Shown piece after piece: positions 8,680-16,801 of a stretch of DNA of 64,000 bases; the stretch's first letter is position 1; each line of letters opens with the position of its first letter. The DNA is from Massilia timonae CCUG 45783. Its GTDB lineage: Bacteria > Pseudomonadota > Gammaproteobacteria > Burkholderiales > Burkholderiaceae_D. Where the stretch lies: contig NZ_JH992924.1 in assembly GCF_000315425.1 (NCBI RefSeq), positions 122,695-186,694 on the forward strand. The letters are read 5' to 3'. The notes under the pieces were generated by a model. It was given only the letters and a program-made list of their open reading frames with translations, was not told where the DNA came from and did no database searches. The position numbers were made by a program, and so were the translations under genes.

Positions 8680-9360
8680 TCACGCCGCCTGCAGCGCGTC
8701 GACCACGATGCGCCCGTCGAGCAGGCGCACCGTGCGCGAGGCCTGGGCCGCATGCGCGGGCGAGTGGGTGACCATCACCACCGTCGTGCCCTCGGCATTG
8801 ATGGTGCGCAGCAGGCGCATCACCTCGTCGCCGTGGGCGGTGTCGAGATTGCCGGTCGGTTCGTCGGCCAGCAGCACGGCCGGCCCGGCCACCAGCGCGC
8901 GCGCGATCGCCACCCGCTGCTGCTGGCCGCCCGAGAGCTGCGACGGCCGGTGCTTGCTGCGGTGGGCCACGCCCAGGCGTTCCAGCATGGCCTGCACGCG
9001 GCGCCGGCGCTCGGCGCCCGGCACGCCGGTGTATTCGAGCGCCAGTTCGACGTTCTCGAACACGCTCAATTCCTCGATCAGGTTGAAGCTCTGGAAGATG
9101 AAGCCGACCATGCCGCGCCGCAGCCCGTTCAGGCGCGCCTCGCTCCAGCCGCTGACGTCATGGCCGTCGAACAGGAAGGCGCCCGAGGTCGGCACGTCGA
9201 GCAGGCCGAGCACCCCGAGCAGGGTCGACTTGCCGCAGCCGGAAGGGCCGGTGATGGCGACGTATTCGCCGGCGCCGATCTCGAGGTCGATGCGGTCGAG
9301 GGCCGTGGTCCGGACTTCGCCGGCCACGTGGATCTTGCTGACGCCTGAAAGTTTGAGCAT
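8680..9360 (-). CDS. ABC transporter ATP-binding protein (MacB/LolD type)
   Basis: A 226-residue ATPase with Walker A GPSGCGKST, Q-loop IFQSFNLIEELSVFEN, signature LSGGQQQR, Walker B AVLLADEPTGNLD and switch His in MVTHSP. The EPTGNLD form places it in the MacB/LolD/FtsE group that energises FtsX-type permeases. It is the middle gene of a leftward three-gene operon under a sigma-54 promoter. Confidence 0.94.
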   Translation of the reverse strand: MLKLSGVSKIHVAGEVRTTALDRIDLEIGAGEYVAITGPSGCGKSTLLGVLGLLDVPTSGAFLFDGHDVSGWSEARLNGLRRGMVGFIFQSFNLIEELSVFENVELALEYTGVPGAERRRRVQAMLERLGVAHRSKHRPSQLSGGQQQRVAIARALVAGPAVLLADEPTGNLDTAHGDEVMRLLRTINAEGTTVVMVTHSPAHAAQASRTVRLLDGRIVVDALQAA

Positions 9361-9398
9361 AAGGAGTTTCCTGTTGAGATATCGATGATAAACCTGGT

Positions 9399-10682
9399 TC
9401 AATCGGTGAGCCGCAGCAGCCTGGCCTCGCCGAAGCCCGCATAACCGGACACGATGATCCGGTCGCCCGCGGCCAGGCCATGCAGCACCTCGACCTGGGT
9501 GTTGTTGCGCCGTCCCAGCTTCACCGCGCGCCGCTCGGCGTGGCTGGCGCCGGCGGCCAGCGCGAAGACCCAGGCGCCGCCGCCGTCGTTGGCGAAGGCG
9601 CCGTTCGGCAGCAGCAGGGCCCGGGCCGACTGGCCGAGCGTGAGTTGCACGTCCATGCCTTGCCCGGGGCTGATCACCTCCGGCTGGCGCCCGGTAAACA
9701 CCAGTTCGACGCTGAAGCGGCCTTCCTTGATCTGGGGGTAGACGGTGCTGACCCGCAGCGCATGGGTCTTGCCGTCCTGGATGACGCGCCCTTCGCGGCC
9801 GGGCGTGACCCGGTTCAGGTAGAACTCGTCGACCTGGGCGCTGAGCCTGAAGCGGTCCGGATCGTCGATGCGGCCGATGGCCTGGTCCTGGCGCACGGCC
9901 TGGCCGACCAGCAGCCGGAAGTCGGTCAGCACGCCGTCGCTCGGCGCGCGCACCGCCAGCGCATCGACCGTGGCCGCCACCAGGTCGAGGCCCGAGGCCA
10001 GGCCGCGGATCGCCTGGTCCATCTGCGCCAGCGCGCGCCCGCGCACGTCCTGTTCGCGCGCCATGCCGCGTCCTTCCTCGTCCAGCGCGCGGCGCGCCCG
10101 CGCCAGCCTGTCGCCCGATTCCTCCAGCGCCACCGCCGAGATGAAGCCGGCGCGCGCCAGCCGCAGGTTGCGGGCATGCTGCTTGTCGGCCTGGTCGAGC
10201 GCGAAGGCGAGGTCGTTCAGGCGCCGCTGGTGGTCGGTGCGCACCGCTTCCTGCGCCACCTGCAGGTTGGCCAGGTTCGAGATCTGCTGCGCGTGTTCCG
10301 CCTGGCGCGCCAGCAGTTCCAGGTTGCGCTGCGGGTTCGACAGGCGAAACAGCAGCTCGCCTTTCTTCACCATCTGCCCGTCGCGGGCGAACACTTCCTC
10401 GACGCGGCCCGATTCGACCGCGTCGAGCATGACCGAATTGAGCGGCTCGGCCAGCGCACGCACGACGATCTCGTCGCGGAAGGTGCCGGCTTCGACCGTG
10501 GCGATGCGCAGGTCGCGCGTCTCGACCGCGAGGCCGCGCGGCAGCCACTGCCACAGCAGCAGGGCGCCGGCGGCGAGAACGGCGAACGACAGCGCGAGGC
10601 GCATGGCGCGGCGGCCGCGCCGTGGCGGCAACTGCATGTCCATGGCGGCGCCGGTGACGGCGGGTGGGGGTATCTGGTCCAT
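9399..10682 (-). CDS. HlyD/MacA-type periplasmic membrane-fusion protein
   Basis: The protein has a short cytoplasmic N-terminus, one TM helix (MRLALSFAVLAAGALLLWQW), a biotinyl-lipoyl-like half (LDAVESGRVEEVFARDGQMVKKGELLFRL), a long alpha-hairpin (about residues 120-220), the second lipoyl half and beta-barrel domains. This is the usual adaptor of tripartite exporters. The ATG at 10682 has no ribosome-binding site. The sigma-54 promoter would start transcription only about three bases upstream of it, so ATG 10643 or 10637 may be the true start. The gene heads the operon with the ATPase and permease. No outer-membrane channel gene is in the window. Confidence 0.9.
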   Translation of the reverse strand: MDQIPPPAVTGAAMDMQLPPRRGRRAMRLALSFAVLAAGALLLWQWLPRGLAVETRDLRIATVEAGTFRDEIVVRALAEPLNSVMLDAVESGRVEEVFARDGQMVKKGELLFRLSNPQRNLELLARQAEHAQQISNLANLQVAQEAVRTDHQRRLNDLAFALDQADKQHARNLRLARAGFISAVALEESGDRLARARRALDEEGRGMAREQDVRGRALAQMDQAIRGLASGLDLVAATVDALAVRAPSDGVLTDFRLLVGQAVRQDQAIGRIDDPDRFRLSAQVDEFYLNRVTPGREGRVIQDGKTHALRVSTVYPQIKEGRFSVELVFTGRQPEVISPGQGMDVQLTLGQSARALLLPNGAFANDGGGAWVFALAAGASHAERRAVKLGRRNNTQVEVLHGLAAGDRIIVSGYAGFGEARLLRLTD

Positions 10683-10694
10683 GCCGGCATCGTT

Positions 10695-10711
10695 TGCAAG
10701 CGCCGTGCCAG
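10695..10711 (-). promoter_or_regulatory. sigma-54 (-24/-12) promoter of the ABC exporter operon
   Basis: Read on the minus strand the site is CTGGCACGGCGCTTGCA, which matches the sigma-54 consensus (TGGCACG, four bases, TTGCA) at every conserved position. It faces the fusion-protein gene, and the divergent gene encodes an NtrC-type sigma-54 activator. Confidence 0.88.
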
Positions 10712-10746
10712 GCGCTTTTGCGGGCCGCTGGAGATTTTTTCGCGCC

Positions 10747-10793
10747 CACCTGTCCGGTTCCGGACAGGTGGGGTGTGCGCTTGCGGACAGGTG
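10747..10793. promoter_or_regulatory. candidate enhancer sites for the NtrC-type regulator
   Basis: A near-perfect palindrome (CACCTGTCCGG, two bases, CCGGACAGGTG) occupies 10747-10770. A third half-site, CGGACAGGTG, follows at 10784-10793. They lie about 40-80 bp upstream of the sigma-54 promoter and about 70-115 bp before the regulator gene, so they could serve both activation and autoregulation. Confidence 0.7.
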
Positions 10794-10862
10794 CGCGGGG
10801 ACGGCCGCACGGCGCCATTGCGCGCTGCTAGAATGCCTGCTGACCTGTTTTCCCGCACCTCC

Positions 10863-12197
10863 ATGAGCCAATCCGCCGCGCGCATCCTGATCCTCGACGA
10901 CGACCCCGACGTCGCCTGCGCCGCGCAGATGCTGCTGCGGCGGCGCCACGGCGCGGTGGCGACGCTCGGCGATCCGGCGCGGCTCGCGTCCGTGCTGGAG
11001 GCCGGCGTGCCGGACGTGGTCCTGCTCGACCTGAACTTCACGCCGGGCCGCATCGACGGCGCCGAGGGCCTGGCGGTGCTTGACCGCCTGCGCGCCATGG
11101 CCGCCGCGCCGGCCGTGATCGTCCTGACCGCCTATGCCGACGTGCCGCTGGCGGTGGAAGCGCTCAAGCGCGGCGCCGGCGACTTCATCACCAAGCCCTG
11201 GGACAATGCGCGCCTGCTGGCGGCGGTCGACGCCGCGCTGGCGCGCCGCGGCGCCAGGGGCGCCGGCGTCGACGCCGCCCTGATGGGCGATTCGCCGGCC
11301 ATGCAGGGCGTCAAGGCGATGATCGCCAGCGTGGCGCCGACCATGGCCAACGTGATGGTGCTGGGCGAGAACGGCGTCGGCAAGGAACTGGTGGCGCGCG
11401 CCATCCACGCGGCGTCCAGCCGCGCGCACGGCGCCTTCCTGGCGGTCGACATGGGCGCCTTGCCGGAGGCGACCTTCGAGAGCGAGATGTTCGGCCACCG
11501 GCGCGGCGCCTTCACCGACGCCAGGTCCGACCGCGCGGGCCGTTTCCAGGCCGCCCACGGCGGCACGCTGTTTCTCGACGAGGTCGGCAACATGCCGCTG
11601 GGCGCCCAGGCCAAGCTGCTGACGGCGCTGGAGCGGCGCCAGGTGACGCCGGTCGGCGCCGACCGCGCCGAGCCGGTCGACGTGCGCATCGTCAGCGCCA
11701 CCAATCTCGACGAGGCGAGCCTGTTCGATGCGGCGGTGTTCCGCACCGACCTGCTGTTCCGGTTGAACACGATCGTGATCCGCGTGCCGCCGCTGCGCGA
11801 ACGGCGGGGCGATATCCCGGCGCTGCTGCACCACTACCTGTCGCTGTACGAAAGCCAGTATGGCCGGCCGGTGCGCGAGCTGGCGCCGGGCGCGCTCGAG
11901 CGCTTGTGCGCCTGGGACTGGCCGGGCAATGTGCGGGCGCTGCGCCACGCCTGCGAACGCGCGGTCATCCTCGGCAACCGTCCCGACTACCATGTCGACG
12001 ATTTCGGCCTGGCGTCGCCGCCGCCGCCGGTAGCGGCGTGCGCGCCGGCAGGGGAAGAATTCAAGCTCGGCGCGCTGGAGCGCGAGACCATCGCGGCCGC
12101 CATGGAGCAGGCCAGGGGCAACATCAGCCTGGCAGCGCGCCTGCTGGGCCTGAGCCGCGCCGCGCTGTACCGCAAGCTGGGCAAGCATGGGATCTAG
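10863..12197 (+). CDS. sigma-54-dependent response regulator (NtrC family)
   Basis: The 444-residue protein has three domains. An N-terminal receiver carries an acidic cluster D12-D14 and phosphoacceptor Asp56. An AAA+ domain has Walker A GENGVGKE and Walker [11 protein letters not shown]-terminal Fis-type helix-turn-helix ends [23 protein letters not shown]. The sigma-54-contacting loop reads GAFTDA (residues 215-220) instead of the usual GAFTGA. It is divergent from the exporter operon that has a consensus sigma-54 promoter, and it overlaps the kinase gene downstream by 11 bases. It very likely activates the exporter after phosphorylation. Confidence 0.93.
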   Translation: MSQSAARILILDDDPDVACAAQMLLRRRHGAVATLGDPARLASVLEAGVPDVVLLDLNFTPGRIDGAEGLAVLDRLRAMAAAPAVIVLTAYADVPLAVEALKRGAGDFITKPWDNARLLAAVDAALARRGARGAGVDAALMGDSPAMQGVKAMIASVAPTMANVMVLGENGVGKELVARAIHAASSRAHGAFLAVDMGALPEATFESEMFGHRRGAFTDARSDRAGRFQAAHGGTLFLDEVGNMPLGAQAKLLTALERRQVTPVGADRAEPVDVRIVSATNLDEASLFDAAVFRTDLLFRLNTIVIRVPPLRERRGDIPALLHHYLSLYESQYGRPVRELAPGALERLCAWDWPGNVRALRHACERAVILGNRPDYHVDDFGLASPPPPVAACAPAGEEFKLGALERETIAAAMEQARGNISLAARLLGLSRAALYRKLGKHGI

Positions 12198-13396
12198 GGC
12201 CGGCATCTGGATTGCCCTGGCCGGCATGCTGGCGCTGGCGTTCGGCGCGGGCGTGCTGCGCGATTCGCCGCGCCTGCAGGTGACGTGCGCGCTGGCGGCC
12301 TTGCCGCTGCTGGCGTTGCTGTGGTGGTGCGTGGAGCATCTGGCCCGGGCGCGCCCGGCGCCGCCCGTCGTGCCGGAGGCCGGCATCGATCAGCGCGCGC
12401 TGCTCGACAGCGCGCTGGCCTTCGAGGCGCGGCTCGAGCATGCGCCGATCGCCTTGTTCTCCATCGACGCCGCCGACAGCGTGGCCCCGCTCAACGCCAG
12501 CGCGCGCAAGCTGGTCGCGCCGGGTCGCGCGCTCGACGCCGGCGCGCTGTATCGCCAGCTGGCCACGCAGGCGGGACAGCGGCGGCTGGTCGAATTCGAG
12601 TCCGAGCGCGGCGTCGAGCGGGCGCTGGCGGCGGTCTCGATGCTGACCCTGCACGGCGCGCCGCAGCGCCTCGCCGCGCTGATGCCGGTCGAGAGCGAGC
12701 TGGAGGCCGAAGCCCTCAAGTCGTGGCGCCAGCTGGTGCACGTGCTGACCCACGAGATCATGAATTCGCTGACGCCGATCGCTTCGCTGTCGCGCACCGC
12801 GCGCGACCTGCTGGACGACGCATTGGACGGATCCGCGGCCGGCCTGCCGCCGGACGTCGGCGCCGACCTGAAGACGGCGCTGGATGCGATCAACCGCCGC
12901 GCCGACAGCCTGGTCGATTTCGTCGCCAGCTACCGCAGCCTGTCGAACCTGCCGGCAGCGCGGCCCGAGCGGGTGGCGCTGGCCGCTTTGTTCGATCGGG
13001 TCGATGCGCTGGTGGGACCAGGCTGGCGCGCGCGGCGGGGACGTGACGTTCGCGGTCCAACCGGCCTCGCTGGAGTTGATGGTGGATCCGGGCCAGCTGG
13101 AGCAGGCGCTGATCAACCTGCTCAAGAACGCCTTCGAAGCCACCCGGGCCGGCGGGCAGGCCCGGGTCGAGGCGCGCCTGGTGCGCGGCAGCCGCCTGCG
13201 CATCGAGGTCGTGGACGATGGCGCGGGCATTCCCGAGGCCTCGGTCCCCCACATCTTCACGCCGTTCTATACGACGAAGAAGCAGGGCGGGGGGATCGGG
13301 CTGGCGATGGTGCGCCACCTGGTCCATGCCAACGGCGGCACGGTGCGCTATGCGAAATCGGTGGGCCAGGGCGCCCGCTTCGTGATCGGTTTCTAG
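12187..13396 (+). pseudogene. sensor histidine kinase gene with apparent +1 frameshift
   Basis: The first part (12187 to about 13030) encodes two N-terminal hydrophobic helices, a PAS-like segment and the phosphoacceptor region WRQLVHVLTHEIMNSLTP (His near residue 189). The ATPase domain continues only in the next phase: N-box QALINLLKNAFEA, G1 VVDDGAGIP and G2 GGGIGLAMVRHLV, ending at 13396. The phase change falls in a run of G/C near 13021-13040, where one extra base (perhaps in GGGG 13037-13040) would explain it. The two parts together form one NtrB/PrsK-like kinase and the partner of the upstream regulator. It may be a recent mutation or a sequencing error. Confidence 0.8.
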
Positions 13397-14004
13397 CCGG
13401 CCGCGAAATACGACAGGAACATCGACACCGCGGCGTCGATGACGCGCTCCTGTTCTTGCGGCGCGAGCGGCGCGGCGCCCATCGCGATCTGCGGCCAGAA
13501 GGCGAAAGTCTTGATCTGGCCCTGCAGCAGCGTGGCGGCGAACGACGGGTCGCCCGCCTTGAGCTTGCCGTCGGCCTGGGCCGCGCGGATCCAGGCCGTG
13601 ACGCCTTCTTCGCGCTCGCCCAGGCGCGCCAGGATGGGCAGCGTGCGCTCGGGCGCGTGGATCGCCTCGCCGATCGCCACCCGCGCCAGCGCGATGAATT
13701 CCGGATCGGCCAGGGTGCGCATCTTCAGCGCCATCAATTCGACCAGCTGCGCGCGCAGGCTGCGCTCGGGACGGTAGCCCAGTTCGAGCTCGCCGGCGCT
13801 GCTTTCGAACATCTGCATCACCGTTTCGGCGAACAGCTCTTCCTTGCTGGCGAAGTGGTTGTAGACGGTGCGCTTCGAGACTTCCGCAAGCGCCGCGATG
13901 GCATCCATGCTCGCGGCTTCGTAACCGTGGACGCGAAACTGCTCGGCAGCGGCAGCCAGGATGGCGCTGCGTTTTCGGTCGGTCAGGCGGGTCGGCGTGT
14001 GCAT
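13393..14004 (-). CDS. TetR/AcrR-family transcriptional repressor
   Basis: The protein has 203 residues. Its N-terminal TetR helix-turn-helix reads ILAAAAEQFRVHGYEAASMD, then VSKRTVYNHFASKEELFAE; the rest is an all-helical ligand domain of the AefR/TetR_C type. It diverges from the metallo-beta-lactamase-fold gene, and the 84-base spacer holds two related palindromes (14013-14062). This makes it a self-repressor that probably also controls that neighbour. The inducer is unknown. Its stop overlaps the end of the kinase gene on the other strand by four bases. Confidence 0.92.
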   Translation of the reverse strand: MHTPTRLTDRKRSAILAAAAEQFRVHGYEAASMDAIAALAEVSKRTVYNHFASKEELFAETVMQMFESSAGELELGYRPERSLRAQLVELMALKMRTLADPEFIALARVAIGEAIHAPERTLPILARLGEREEGVTAWIRAAQADGKLKAGDPSFAATLLQGQIKTFAFWPQIAMGAAPLAPQEQERVIDAAVSMFLSYFAAG

Positions 14005-14012
14005 ACGCGAAT

Positions 14013-14062
14013 TCTACACTCAGTAGTTTACTTTCTCAAATTTCGATACTACACTGTGTAGT
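14013..14062. promoter_or_regulatory. twin TetR-type operators
   Basis: A perfect palindrome ACTACAC-T-GTGTAGT lies at 14048-14062. A second copy matching 12 of 15 positions lies at 14013-14027, with centres 35 bp apart. Both are between the TetR gene and the divergent 14089 gene, the expected position for its operators. Confidence 0.75.
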
Positions 14063-14088
14063 GTACTTTATGACTATCCATCGACACC

Positions 14089-15159
14089 ATGCGCCTACTT
14101 CTCGGCACTCTCTTACTTGGAGCACTCGCTATCATGGCTTCCTGCACCTCCATCGCCAGCACCGCCACCGCGCCGGCCTCGCCGCAATTCCACGACGGGA
14201 AATACCGTAACCCGGTCGAGATGCACAAGATGAGTTTTGGCGAGATGGCCAAGCTGTGGTGGATCTTCCTGTTCGACAAACCAAAGGGCACGATTCCCGA
14301 GCAGGCGGTGCCGGTGCGCAGCCTGAGCCAGGCGGCATTGCTGGCCGCGCCCGACAACACGCTGTACCGCCTCGGCCACTCGACCATGCTGATCAAGCTC
14401 GGCGGCGAGTTCTATCTCACCGATCCGGTCTTCTCCGAACGCGCCTCGCCCGTGCAATGGGCCGGCCCGGCGCGCTTCCATGCGCCGCCGATCTCGATCG
14501 ACGAACTGCCGCCCATCAAGGCCGTGATCCTGTCGCACGACCACTACGACCACCTCGATTACGCCGCCGTGAAGGCGCTGGCCGCGAAGACGGACCTGTT
14601 CCTGACGCCGCTGGGCGTGGGCGACCGGCTGGTCGGCTGGGGCGTGGACCAGGCCAAGGTGCGCCAGTTCGACTGGTGGCAGGGAACGGAAGTGGGCGGC
14701 GTGCGCGTTACCGCGACGCCGGCCCAGCATTTCTCGGGCCGCACCCTGGCCGATGCGAACACGACCCTGTGGGCCTCGTGGGTGATCCAGCACGACGACC
14801 TGCGCCTGTTCTTCAGCGGCGACACCGGCTACTTCAAGGGCTTCAAGGAGATCGGCGCCAGGTTCGGCCCGTTCGACGTGGCGCTGCTGGAAACCGGCGC
14901 CTACGACAAGCGCTGGCCCGACGTCCACATGCAGCCCGAGGAAACCATGCAGGCCTTCCTCGACCTGGACGCCGGCTGGCTGTTCCCCGTGCATAACGGC
15001 ACCTTCGACCTGGGGATGCATCGCTGGCAGGATCCGTTCGACCGCATCGCGCAGCTGGCCGACGACAAGGGCGTCAGGCTGACCACGCCGGAGATGGGCG
15101 AGGCAGTCGACCTGCGCCAGCCGCATTCCGGGCGCGCATGGTGGCGCGCCATGAAGTAG
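14089..15159 (+). CDS. metallo-beta-lactamase-fold lipoprotein (NAPE-PLD/RomA-like)
   Basis: The 356-residue protein starts with a lipoprotein-type signal (hydrophobic core then MASC, Cys about residue 19). The catalytic domain has the metal-binding motif SHDHYDHLD, a downstream His in ATPAQHFSGR, FSGDTGYFKG, and a final His in FPVHNGTFDL. This pattern matches the NAPE-phospholipase D / RomA / UlaG-like branch, which hydrolyses phosphodiester or amide bonds of lipids or sugars. The likely location is the periplasmic face of a membrane. Divergence from a TetR gene with shared operators suggests inducible expression. Confidence 0.85.
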   Translation: MRLLLGTLLLGALAIMASCTSIASTATAPASPQFHDGKYRNPVEMHKMSFGEMAKLWWIFLFDKPKGTIPEQAVPVRSLSQAALLAAPDNTLYRLGHSTMLIKLGGEFYLTDPVFSERASPVQWAGPARFHAPPISIDELPPIKAVILSHDHYDHLDYAAVKALAAKTDLFLTPLGVGDRLVGWGVDQAKVRQFDWWQGTEVGGVRVTATPAQHFSGRTLADANTTLWASWVIQHDDLRLFFSGDTGYFKGFKEIGARFGPFDVALLETGAYDKRWPDVHMQPEETMQAFLDLDAGWLFPVHNGTFDLGMHRWQDPFDRIAQLADDKGVRLTTPEMGEAVDLRQPHSGRAWWRAMK

Positions 15160-15280
15160 GCGCGAAATGGGCGCCGTGCGTCGCCATTGACGTTCTTGTC
15201 GTAAAGTCCACATGACGAACTGGACTGTCCGGCACATGCCGGGCCGTGCCCGTTCGTGACGAATCTGGAGAGTGGCTGAC

Positions 15281-16735
15281 ATGAACAAACGGAATCGGAA
15301 CTTGCTGCTTGCCGGCGCGCTCGGTTTGGTCGGGGGTGTCGCAGCAGCTAAATGGATGTCCCAGTCTTCCCGCAGGACAGGCGCGACAAGACACGGTGGC
15401 CTGGCCACCGCCGGCGCGATCGACACGGCGGCCCTGGCCGTGGAGGTGCTGGCCCCGACCTTTGCCAAGGGCGTGATCGTGCGCCGCCCCAAGATGGTGG
15501 CGCTGGCCGAGCGCCTTGGGCTGGACGCGCGCGCGGTGCGCCGCATGCAGAAGCTGCGCGACAAGTATGGAGACGGGCCGCTGATGCTGCCGCTGCCGAT
15601 CCGCAAGCAGGCCGTCCTGCTGGCGCCGGAACACGTGCGCCGGGTGCTGGACGAATCGCCGGAACCGTTCAGCGCCGCCAGCAGCGAAAAGCGCGCCGCG
15701 CTGTCGCATTTCGAGCCCGAAGGAGCATTGATTTCGTGCGGCCGCGAGCGCGCCGAGCGGCGCCGCTTCAACGAGGAAGTGCTCGAGCACGAACGCGCCG
15801 TCCATCACATGGTGGGCCAGTTCCTGCCGGCCGTCGACGATGAGGCCGGGCGCATCCTGGACCGCGCGCGTCGCCAGGGAAAACTCGACTGGGATGGCTT
15901 CAACGCCGGCTGGACCCGCCTGGTGCGGCGCATCGTCTTCGGCGACGCCGCAGCCGGCGACCAGGAAATCAGCGACATGATCATCGCGCTGCGCCAGGCG
16001 GCCAACTGGGCATTCATGCGTCCCAGGAAGACCGTTACGCGCCAACGCTTCCTCGCGCGCATCCAGGCCTACCTCGAGCGCGCCGAACCCGGCAGCCTGG
16101 CAGCGGTCGCGGCGAGCGTTCCCAGGACGCCCGATGCGGCGCCGAACCAGCAGGTGCCGCAATGGCTGTTTGCCTTCGACGCCGCCGGCATGGCCACCTT
16201 CCGCGCGCTGGCGCTGCTGGCGGCACATCCTGAGCAGGCGGAGCGCGCGCGCGAAGAACTGCGCAGCCATCCCGGCATGGCGCGGCAATATCTGCCGTTC
16301 CTGCGCGCCACCGTGCTGGAATCGCTGCGCCTGTGGCCGACGACGCCGGCGATCCTGCGCCAGACGACGCGCGATACCGACTGGAGCGGAGACACGATGC
16401 CGGCAGGGACCGGGGTGCTGGTGTTCACGCCGTTCTTCCATCGGGATGACCGGCGCATGGCATGCGCCAACCGGTTTGCGCCCGAGTTGTGGTTGAAGGA
16501 CGATAAGGTGAGGGATGCGCAGGATCGCGATTGGCCCTTGATTCCGTTCAGCAGCGGACCGGTGACGTGCCCGGCGCGCAATCTGGTGCTGATGCTGACC
16601 AGCGTGATGCTGGGGGCCTTGATCGATGCGGGCGCGGACGGGAAAACCTTGCGGCTGCTGCCGCAAGGTCGACTGGACCCGGCGCAGCTGCCGGGGACGC
16701 TGGACAATTACGGCTTGCGCTTCGCGTTACGATAA
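15281..16735 (+). CDS. cytochrome P450 with N-terminal hydrophobic anchor
   Basis: A 484-residue P450. It has an N-terminal hydrophobic segment (residues 8-23), an I-helix motif DAAGMAT, the K-helix ESLR and a haem loop PFSSGPVTCPARNLV with the thiolate Cys at about residue 430. The haem loop keeps Phe, Gly and Cys, but the position two after Cys is Ala rather than Gly, and the usual basic residue two before Cys is absent. An N-terminal membrane anchor is unusual in bacteria. No ferredoxin or reductase gene is adjacent, so the redox partner must be elsewhere. The start at 15281 was preferred over GTG 15272 for its spacing to GGAG. Confidence 0.88.
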   Translation: MNKRNRNLLLAGALGLVGGVAAAKWMSQSSRRTGATRHGGLATAGAIDTAALAVEVLAPTFAKGVIVRRPKMVALAERLGLDARAVRRMQKLRDKYGDGPLMLPLPIRKQAVLLAPEHVRRVLDESPEPFSAASSEKRAALSHFEPEGALISCGRERAERRRFNEEVLEHERAVHHMVGQFLPAVDDEAGRILDRARRQGKLDWDGFNAGWTRLVRRIVFGDAAAGDQEISDMIIALRQAANWAFMRPRKTVTRQRFLARIQAYLERAEPGSLAAVAASVPRTPDAAPNQQVPQWLFAFDAAGMATFRALALLAAHPEQAERAREELRSHPGMARQYLPFLRATVLESLRLWPTTPAILRQTTRDTDWSGDTMPAGTGVLVFTPFFHRDDRRMACANRFAPELWLKDDKVRDAQDRDWPLIPFSSGPVTCPARNLVLMLTSVMLGALIDAGADGKTLRLLPQGRLDPAQLPGTLDNYGLRFALR

Positions 16736-16757
16736 CGCCGCCACGCCGTCCCCCAAC

Positions 16758-16782
16758 AAAAAACGCGGCCGAAGCCGCGTTT
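16758..16782 (-). terminator. terminator between the P450 and valS genes
   Basis: A nine-base stem AAACGCGGC / GCCGCGTTT with a four-base loop lies between two convergent genes. On the minus strand it continues into six T, so it mainly ends valS transcription. Confidence 0.75.
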
Positions 16783-16801
16783 GAACCGGGTGCAAGTCCG
16801 G

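Noticed and set aside
10683..12386. Upstream extension of the membrane-fusion protein frame to 995 residues
   Set aside because: The extension runs antisense through the NtrC-type regulator gene and past its sigma-54 promoter.
13400..14061. Continuation of the first kinase frame to 14061
   Set aside because: After about 13030 the frame loses kinase similarity and runs antisense through the TetR gene; the ATPase domain is in the next phase.
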